Source of the DNA: Promethearchaeota archaeon
GTDB lineage: Archaea > Asgardarchaeota > Lokiarchaeia > Sigyniarchaeales > SOKP01
Assembly (NCBI GenBank): GCA_030615145.1
Contig: JAUWZT010000011.1
Coordinates: forward strand, 1-26,324
Reading direction: 5' to 3'
Length of the DNA stretch: 26,324 bases
Below are positions 1 through 5,710 of this stretch, in pieces. The notes under the pieces are model-generated. The model had not been told where the DNA came from, did not search any database, and saw nothing but the letters and a program-made list of their open reading frames with translations. The translations under genes were made by a program, and so were the position numbers. The number at the start of each line of letters is the position of its first letter. Within the stretch, counting starts at the first letter, position 1.

Positions 1-732
1 AATACGAGGTTGAGAACCACCGACCTTAGTTCCTATGTTAAAAAACGGTGAAACGGGAATATCGTAATAGTCTTTCTCAATAGCTTCTTGGACACAATAG
101 AGAATTGCCGCTTTCATAGATAAAAAAATACCAGCTAAAACATCTTCTGGAATTAAATTAAAACACAACGCAGGATAAAAATGCCTTGAGATTGTAACTA
201 AATTAATGCCCCGTGAGAGTTTTAAATGAGAAGGCATATTGTCCTTAATCTCTTTTTCAATATCAGAATCCACTATTCGAGCCATAGATGGGTATCTATT
301 TATTAATGTTAGTGCTTTGCAGGAATCAGGAATTTTTTCTATTTGATGCGGTGTTTCTAAAAAGGGATTGTCTCTCTTTTTTTCGTCTTCAGTAATAATT
401 ATTGTAAAACCATCACCAATCTGTTTCCCCCAATCATCGTATATTGGTTTTCCCTCTGTTATCGATGTAAAAACATCCTTATACTTAGATTTTATTTTGC
501 TTGAACAATCATAAAATTGGTTTTTCTCTTCTTTAGTTTTAAAACCTTTTGGTCTCCTCCCACGAATAGGACTTAAATAAGCGTAGTGGCCATAGTATCT
601 TACTCGTTCTTTTCTAAAGCCAAAATCCTTAGTTTGAATGATAACTGTAGATAAAGGGTCCCATCTCTTAATGGGTACGTCGTAAGAGGTTTTACCTTTA
701 AAATTTTTCTTATTTATTATGCCCCACTCCAT
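1..732 (-). CDS. GalT-like nucleotidylyltransferase, N-terminal part (cut by window edge)
   Basis: The frame is open from an ATG at 732 to the window edge (244 codons); the C-terminal part is missing. The N-terminus has the family pattern of galactose-1-phosphate uridylyltransferases: a basic residue-W-DPL start followed by RGRRP at about residues 55-60, an NRYPSMARIVD segment, and FFNIGTKVGGSQPRI at the edge. That last stretch normally precedes the catalytic HxH of the HIT fold, which would lie outside the window. The enzyme would move a nucleotidyl group between a sugar 1-phosphate and a UDP-sugar; sugar and nucleotide preference cannot be read here. An in-frame TAG lies 20 codons upstream and no GTG or TTG lies between it and the ATG, so this start is well bounded, although no clear ribosome site precedes it. 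ADP-glucose phosphorylase-type activity is an alternative. Confidence 0.7.
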   Translation of the reverse strand, partial: MEWGIINKKNFKGKTSYDVPIKRWDPLSTVIIQTKDFGFRKERVRYYGHYAYLSPIRGRRPKGFKTKEEKNQFYDCSSKIKSKYKDVFTSITEGKPIYDDWGKQIGDGFTIIITEDEKKRDNPFLETPHQIEKIPDSCKALTLINRYPSMARIVDSDIEKEIKDNMPSHLKLSRGINLVTISRHFYPALCFNLIPEDVLAGIFLSMKAAILYCVQEAIEKDYYDIPVSPFFNIGTKVGGSQPRI

Positions 733-1099
733 AAAGCCTGGGAAATCTTTTTTGTTTGAAATTTTATCAACACCTATAGTTTCTTTATCCTATTTTGACT
801 AGATTATACTATTATTAAATATTTAACTTATAACTTCATAGTAATTTATCACTTTATTCGTGTATTAATTCGTCAAAATTAATTAATCAAAAACATATTT
901 ATATAAATTACAATAATGTTTAGTAAATGTTAAAATTTGTTCAATCTAACAATATTCAGTTTTTACACAAAAATGTAATGAATCTATTATATTTTAATTT
1001 ATTTTCAAACCAGTAAATTAAAAAAAGAAAAAAAAATTAAGAACTCTATTCTGCTAATGGTTAAATTAAATATTTTACGATATCAATTATTAAATGGTG
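733..1099. other. Intergenic region between galT-like gene and RHH regulator
   Basis: This is a very AT-rich gap. It should hold the minus-strand promoter of the GalT-like gene (TATA-like stretches around 805-835). At its right end is an A-run at 1021-1036, which on the minus strand is a T-tract just downstream of the regulator gene and could be its terminator. No gene or RNA was recognised. Confidence 0.4.
1021..1036 (-). terminator. T-tract terminator candidate of the RHH regulator
   Basis: On the minus strand this is a run of T broken once by a C, lying about 65 bases beyond the stop codon of the gene at 1100-1390. Archaeal termination commonly uses such T-tracts without a hairpin. The assignment rests only on composition and position. 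Confidence 0.35.
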
Positions 1100-1390
1100 T
1101 TAGTGTTCTAACCTCTTTATAATTTTGTAAGTTTTAAATTCGCGTACTGGTTCAGACTTCTCATTTATGCTTTCTATTGGTACGCGTACAAAATTTTCAT
1201 CGTCAAAATCATCAATTTCAGCTTCATTATATTTAGCCATATTGTTAGCCATTTTAAGTTCTTTTAAAAGGAAATCTCGGACGGCACACCTAATCAATTC
1301 TGAGCGGCTGGGGTACAATCCATTTTCCCCTATTAATTTATTTATAGCACCTATATAACTTTCAGGCACATTAACGGTAACAATCTTCAT
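1100..1390 (-). CDS. Ribbon-helix-helix (CopG/Arc-type) transcriptional regulator
   Basis: The 96-residue protein starts with a short beta strand (KIVTVNVPESY) followed by two helices carrying the PSRSELIR segment at residues 27-34, the usual form of the DNA-binding ribbon-helix-helix fold. Such proteins bind as dimers through paired beta strands. The second half (residues 48-96) is acidic, then basic, and has no recognised domain; it may be an effector or tail region. GGCGATTGG just before the ATG may serve as the ribosome site. The gene stands alone between two long gaps, so its targets cannot be named; self-regulation is common in this family. The fold is fairly sure, the function is not known. 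Confidence 0.8.
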   Translation of the reverse strand: MKIVTVNVPESYIGAINKLIGENGLYPSRSELIRCAVRDFLLKELKMANNMAKYNEAEIDDFDDENFVRVPIESINEKSEPVREFKTYKIIKRLEH

Positions 1391-1624
1391 CCAATCGCCT
1401 TAACCTTAATTTTTTTAGATTTTTCTTTGTATAAATTATTTATTATAAACTGATATATAAACATTGTTTTTTAGTGGGTTAATATATTTTCATAAATAAA
1501 ATTTTTACCCGATTATAGATTAAAGAGAAGTATACCACCAATCTCCCGTTTTAGGTGTGAATGTAGAAGAAAATTGATAATTCTCAATTTTAATACTTTT
1601 TATGAAAATATTTTTGAAAATACT

Positions 1625-1657
1625 TTAAACTTTCTGAAAACTTTTCAGATAGTTTAA
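1625..1657. repeat. 33-base near-perfect palindrome
   Basis: Two 16-base arms (1625-1640 and 1642-1657) surround a single C at 1641 and match in 15 of 16 positions; the only mismatch pairs T1632 with T1650. The length and fit stand out in this AT-rich gap. It could be an operator, for instance for the nearby ribbon-helix-helix regulator, or the hairpin of an unannotated transcript. Its role is not known. Confidence 0.6.
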
Positions 1658-1975
1658 GAAGTAAGTAAAAATAAAAAATAGTCAATTTTTAAATTTGAAA
1701 AAAAAATTACATTTTTTTTTTTTCACAAGAATATTTGGAAATCATTAAACAATGCTAATGTATGCGCAAAATCTTAAAATACTAATTGAAATGCATGTAT
1801 TTAATATAAAATCTCTAAAATTTAAAAAATTGTTTAATAAAACATGAAATCTCAACCAAAAATTTGTTTTTAATTAAAATGTTACAATGCTTTTCTATTT
1901 TTGATAATTATTGAAGCTAATTATTTTTATACAATTCAATCACTTCGTTCCACCTTAATAAATCGCTGAAGGGGG

Positions 1976-2003
1976 AGTATTCTCTATGTGGAGAAAGAAT
2001 ATT
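1976..2003 (+). other. Hairpin in a GC-richer island; possible small RNA or leader
   Basis: Arms AGTATTC (1976-1982) and GAATATT (1997-2003) pair with one G-T wobble. The stem continues with TCT/AGA around a six-base loop and has a two-base bulge. The surrounding 1940-2040 block is richer in G and C than the rest of the gap. A TATA-like stretch lies near 1924-1933 and a T-run at about 2049-2056, so a short transcript is possible. A 32-codon frame (1986-2084) also overlaps it but shows no clear protein character. Confidence 0.25.
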
Positions 2004-2087
2004 GTTTTCAAGAGTATGAAAAGGTTACTTATACGGATAATTCTTATCTTTTTTTTAAATAAATTTTTATATTCATTTCGTTGATAT

Positions 2088-2098
2088 ATTTATAAAAG
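2088..2098 (+). promoter_or_regulatory. TATA box of the gene at 2128
   Basis: TTTATAAAA at 2090-2098 sits about 30 bases before the start codon, so transcription would begin just upstream of, or within, the AGGTAGGT ribosome site at 2113-2120. Spacing fits archaeal promoters. Confidence 0.5.
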
Positions 2099-2127
2099 AA
2101 TTTAATCAAAATAGGTAGGTTTAGAAA

Positions 2128-3540
2128 ATGTCTGAAACAAAATTGTTTGAAATCTTTGTAAATAACCTTAACTTCGATGTGAGCGAATATTTAGTCGAAG
2201 AACTCACAGAACTTCAAAAAAAAATCGTTGACGATGCAACTTTCATTCTAAAAGAAAATATCGTAGGAGAAGCGAAATCATTTGGAGGTTCTGTTAAAAA
2301 AAATGAGGAAAAGTTCAAGGAATTAATGAAACAAGCTGAACTAGAACTAGAGAAAAATAAGTACAAAGATATTAAGAAGAATTTAAAGGATTATCTTAAA
2401 AAAATATCAGAATTAATTATTAAAACCTGTATTACAATTATTCCAGTAAAAGAATTGCCATGGGGCGAAGTAGTTTTTCGAACTATTCCACGGATTACAT
2501 TCGACGATAAAGTCCACCTCTTAGATAACGCAATTGCCTATTATGGTGAAATTAATTGTTTCATTGGTAGAACAACTATCTTTGGAAAGATGAAAGATCC
2601 TTCTAATGAACCACTCTTTGCCCCTTTTATGGGAAATCTTGATTTAGGAGGATTTAAGTTAGAAGAGTCTCAAGATAAGCCTAAATCTCAAGTGTTTTCT
2701 TATGTAAACGCTATAATTAATTCATTAGATTCCGCAATAACTAAAAGCCAATTAGTTAAGTATCACGAAGGATACCAAAGACATGGCGATCCAATCTGCG
2801 ATTTCTTAATGAAAGATGATGAATTGCTTAATTCCATGGGAAAAATTACTACTGCTTTAGAATCAGAAAGAAGTAAGTCAGATATCGCAGTATGCAGCAT
2901 TGTTGTTCCTTTACCCTCCGATAAAAGAAGTTTAATTATTACTACTGAAGAAGGTCAGGGAGATAGTCGATTTGGTAATTGTTTCGAAGCTTTGTTAAAA
3001 TTTTCTGCTGCGTGTTGTCAAGTGCCTTCACCAAGCCAAGAAGCTACGCCTCAAGCAGGGTCTACACCTGGACAAACAGGAGGACCAATTAGAACTCCTG
3101 GAGGACAAGAATTAAAAGTTTGGACGGCAGAAGACCTCGCCAATGAGGCTCAAAAAAGGTTAGCGACGCAACCAAATATCCCTTCCTGGTCAGAAGAAGA
3201 ATTAACCAAATTTGCTGAAGGTCGCGGATCCGGAATTCCTGAAGGGATGGAAGTTTGGAAAGAAGATGAGTTGATGGAGTTAGCCGAAAAAAGGCGAAGC
3301 GGAGGATTGAACATACCTGAATGGCAACCCGACCAAGATATGACAGAATGCTCTAACTGTGGATATGGTTTGAGACCTGGTTGGGCAAAATGTCCTGTTT
3401 GTTCAACTCCTATCGAAGAAGTTAAAGAGGAACCAGAAGAACCAGAGGAACCAGAGGAACCAAAGGTATCATCTGATGAAAATCAAACCGAAGATAAAAA
3501 CCTAGATCTAGAGAGTAAGGAAGATGATCCTGATCTATAA
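2128..3540 (+). CDS. Unrecognised protein with triple W-repeat, zinc ribbon and acidic tail
   Basis: I do not recognise the N-terminal part (residues 1-300), which looks globular with a charged helical stretch at 55-100. From 300 to 330 there is a Pro/Gly/Thr-rich linker. Then a motif of the form W-x3-[DE]-L-x3-A-x2-R appears three times, at W332, W354 and W377, spaced 22-23 residues apart; these look like short amphipathic helices that might each bind a partner. A zinc ribbon follows (C408, C411, C422, C425), then a tail with Glu-Glu-Pro triplets and many acids. A good ribosome site (AGGTAGGT) supports this start. The next genes on the strand are an Arf-like GTPase fusion and a TRAPP/V4R protein, so a scaffold or adaptor role is an inference from context and layout only. 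Confidence 0.8.
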   Translation: MSETKLFEIFVNNLNFDVSEYLVEELTELQKKIVDDATFILKENIVGEAKSFGGSVKKNEEKFKELMKQAELELEKNKYKDIKKNLKDYLKKISELIIKTCITIIPVKELPWGEVVFRTIPRITFDDKVHLLDNAIAYYGEINCFIGRTTIFGKMKDPSNEPLFAPFMGNLDLGGFKLEESQDKPKSQVFSYVNAIINSLDSAITKSQLVKYHEGYQRHGDPICDFLMKDDELLNSMGKITTALESERSKSDIAVCSIVVPLPSDKRSLIITTEEGQGDSRFGNCFEALLKFSAACCQVPSPSQEATPQAGSTPGQTGGPIRTPGGQELKVWTAEDLANEAQKRLATQPNIPSWSEEELTKFAEGRGSGIPEGMEVWKEDELMELAEKRRSGGLNIPEWQPDQDMTECSNCGYGLRPGWAKCPVCSTPIEEVKEEPEEPEEPEEPKVSSDENQTEDKNLDLESKEDDPDL

Positions 3541-3565
3541 ATAACTTCTTTAAATTTTATAAATT

Positions 3566-3584
3566 AGTATAAAATACTTTTTTC
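3566..3584 (+). terminator. Short palindrome followed by T-run downstream of the zinc-ribbon gene
   Basis: AGTAT-AAA-ATACT (3566-3578) runs directly into a T-run at 3578-3583, 26 bases beyond the stop codon at 3540. It could end transcription, or the palindrome could be a TATA-type promoter element; the same 13 bases recur at 9748-9760. Confidence 0.3.
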
Positions 3585-3706
3585 TGTCTATTTATTAAGG
3601 GCTCAAAAGGAAAAAGTTTATAAGAAAGGATATCCGTTGAATTCCAAACTTTTTTTAAGCATTTTTTATTAAATTCCTTAAGGAAATAAATGATTAGGAA
3701 GATTTT

Positions 3707-4744
3707 TTGCTATCTAAAATATTTTTGTTAAAACGTAAAAATTCACATGATCTAAACCGTTTCGATATCTACAGCTACCCAGAAGATATCGTGAAAAAAG
3801 GTAACAAAGATATCGTTTCAAAAATCATCTATGGTCACGACCAAGGCTCTCTAATAGAACCTTGTGGTGAAAGCATTAAAAAATTAGATGAATCTAATGT
3901 TATAAACAACAGTTCTAATCCGTTTGAAATTGGTAGCCCTATTCCGCAAATTATTGGCGACCAGAACATATATACTATTTGTATTAATTCAGAAATGCTA
4001 ATTGGATTAATATTTGAAAAAGAAGATAACCCTTATGATTACAAAGAAATTTTTGAAGATTTGTCGAATGAGTTATTAAATACGGAGAAAAGTTGCTCTT
4101 TCGAAGATGAGATGGAAATTGAGAATTTTTTGATAACACTTTTCATCGATATAAAAAGATACGGAGATGAAATTCTTGAAAAAGTTACAGAAACTTCCTT
4201 CCGACCGGCAGGATTATTTACAAAAGTATTCCTATTTGGAATTGACGAAGTCGGAAAATCCTCCTTAACAAGGAGATTAAAAACCGGTCAATTTAACGAT
4301 AATTTTTTTACTCCAACAAGAAAGTTCAATATAGAATACCTTCAAAAAAAGGAAGGGGGGATGTCTGTTTGGGATATGCCTGGACAAGCTTTATTCAGAA
4401 AAAAATGGTTAATTGGCCTACAAGACTCAAATATCATCGTTTACATGATCGATATAGCAAATCAATTACGATTTGAGGAGTCTAAAAAAGAATTTTGGAA
4501 CATTATAACGCGAAATGGTATAAATGACATCCCACTCTTGATTTTAGGCAATAAAGTCGATTTAATTAATAACAACAATCAAGACAAGAAAGAACCGCTT
4601 GAGAGGACAAAGAAAGAAATTCTTGAATTTTTTGAGCTTGATAAATTAGCTAATAGAAAATGGGAATTTTTATTTACTTCTGTTAAAACTAATTATAATA
4701 TTGAAAAATTAATAAATTCAATTTTCACCTTAATTTCACCTTAA
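3707..4744 (+). CDS. Arf-like small GTPase with N-terminal longin-like domain (fusion)
   Basis: Residues 171-345 form an Arf-type GTPase: P-loop GIDEVGKS at 178-185, switch I threonines around 202-204, WDMPGQ at 222-227 (Arf-type G3 with the catalytic Gln), NKVD at 282-285 and a TSVKT G5-like site at 324-328. The first 165 residues are unlike a GTPase; short strands (SKIFLLKR; NIYTICIN; LIGLIFE) followed by a helix (DYKEIFEDLSNELL) suggest a longin/roadblock-type fold, which I propose with low confidence. The start is a TTG with AGGAAG about 7 bases ahead; a nearby ATG at 3690 is in another frame. No Cys or lipid site is seen at the C-terminus. The V4R/TRAPP-like gene follows 116 bases later. 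Guanine-nucleotide switch function is well supported, the pathway is not known. Confidence 0.85.
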   Translation: MLSKIFLLKRKNSHDLNRFDIYSYPEDIVKKGNKDIVSKIIYGHDQGSLIEPCGESIKKLDESNVINNSSNPFEIGSPIPQIIGDQNIYTICINSEMLIGLIFEKEDNPYDYKEIFEDLSNELLNTEKSCSFEDEMEIENFLITLFIDIKRYGDEILEKVTETSFRPAGLFTKVFLFGIDEVGKSSLTRRLKTGQFNDNFFTPTRKFNIEYLQKKEGGMSVWDMPGQALFRKKWLIGLQDSNIIVYMIDIANQLRFEESKKEFWNIITRNGINDIPLLILGNKVDLINNNNQDKKEPLERTKKEILEFFELDKLANRKWEFLFTSVKTNYNIEKLINSIFTLISP

Positions 4745-4860
4745 TTAATCTAATAATAATTTGTATCATCATTAAATTTATAACTTAACCAAATAAATTT
4801 CTATCATATTAAATATTTAAGATATTGTAATTCTAAATCTAAAATTATTGAATATATCGA

Positions 4861-5469
4861 GTGAGTAAAATTATGTTCAAACGACTAAAAAAAGAGCTCC
4901 AAATTAACATTGAAGAAAAAGAGGGCCAGTTATTTTTAGGCGAAAAAAATAAAGACATGCGCCTAGTAATGCTACGTCCAAACGAAATCATGGAATTCTG
5001 TGAATTCGCCGGAACAAATGCGGATGACATCCTAATTTGGGCAGGTAAGACTTTAGGTAAATTATTTATGGAAAAGTTCTTCCCTACTAAAGATTGGAAT
5101 ACTGAATTAATGGCAACTAAAAAGGAAGTAGTTTTTGGCACTCTTGAAGTAATGATGCTCATGGGATATGGTGGTTTAGCTTGTATGTTTAAAAAAGATC
5201 ATGTTATTATAAACGCGTACGAATCTTTAGCCGTTCAAGAAAAAGAAAATGTTATGGCGAAAAATTTGTGTCTACTTTATCTCGGAATATTCAACGGCAT
5301 TTTTGAAAAGTTAAGTATCGATGTCGATGGCAAAGAAGTAGAATGTGTTCTAACTGGGGGTAAAATATGTTCTTTTAAATTCGATTTCCTCACAGAAAAA
5401 ATAGAGGACCGCTTATTAGATAAAGATCTTTCTGATGCGGAAGTAAAAGATTTTTTATCCTCTTTGTAA
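4861..5469 (+). CDS. V4R/TRAPP-like (Bet3-type fold) domain protein
   Basis: The 202-residue protein matches the layout of V4R (4-vinyl reductase) domains, related in fold to TRAPP Bet3 subunits: a long helix with AGKTLGKLFMEKFF at about 61-74, a GYGGLACMFKKDHVIINAYES strand pair at about 101-121, a helix ending in YLGIFNGIFEKL (about 140-151), and the end motif ECVLTGGKICSFKFDF, where the usual Cys-containing sites become C162 and C169. In Asgard archaea and eukaryotes such domains occur near small GTPases; in other archaea V4R proteins act as small-ligand or regulatory modules. The GTG at 4861 or the ATG at 4873 could be the start; neither has a clear ribosome site. It follows the Arf-like GTPase gene on the same strand, which suggests a functional link. 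Confidence 0.65.
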   Translation: MSKIMFKRLKKELQINIEEKEGQLFLGEKNKDMRLVMLRPNEIMEFCEFAGTNADDILIWAGKTLGKLFMEKFFPTKDWNTELMATKKEVVFGTLEVMMLMGYGGLACMFKKDHVIINAYESLAVQEKENVMAKNLCLLYLGIFNGIFEKLSIDVDGKEVECVLTGGKICSFKFDFLTEKIEDRLLDKDLSDAEVKDFLSSL

Positions 5470-5654
5470 TAAAATAACTTTTTAAACTCAATTACTTTCC
5501 TTATTTGAAACGAATTAACTCACTAAATGGAATTTCACACTAATTTTTTGAAATTAATTAACCAATTTCTATTTTACAGTCTTCTAAATACCTTTAAATT
5601 CACTAAATTATTCTCTCAATAGAAAATATAAATTTTAAAATAATATCTAATATA

Positions 5655-5686
5655 ATTCTATTTATCATTAGAATAAGTAATTATTC
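5655..5686 (+). promoter_or_regulatory. Two overlapping inverted repeats in the cdhA leader
   Basis: ATTCTA (5655-5660) pairs with TAGAAT (5669-5674), while GAATAA (5671-5676) pairs with TTATTC (5681-5686). The shared bases 5671-5674 make the two hairpins mutually exclusive. They end 25 bases before the GTG start of cdhA. Either operator or leader-RNA roles are possible; short AT-rich repeats also arise by chance. Confidence 0.25.
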
Positions 5687-5710
5687 AAAAAAAAAATATT
5701 GCAAAAATAA

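Larger units (their letters stand above)
1391..2127. other. Long intergenic region with palindrome and GC-richer island
   Basis: This 737-base gap has no convincing long ORF. It contains TATA-like elements for the leftward regulator (around 1427-1461), the near-perfect palindrome at 1625-1657, poly-A/T stretches around 1700-1725, a GC-richer island at about 1940-2040 with a hairpin, and the promoter of the gene at 2128. No tRNA-like or rRNA-like segment was seen. Confidence 0.4.

Noticed and set aside
3429..3463. Nine-base tandem repeat encoding Glu-Glu-Pro
   Set aside because: It is inside a gene tail of low complexity and needs no further explanation than an acidic linker.
3690..3710. ATG at 3690 as start of the Arf-like fusion
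   Set aside because: It is in a different frame from the GTPase; the TTG at 3707 has a suitable ribosome site.
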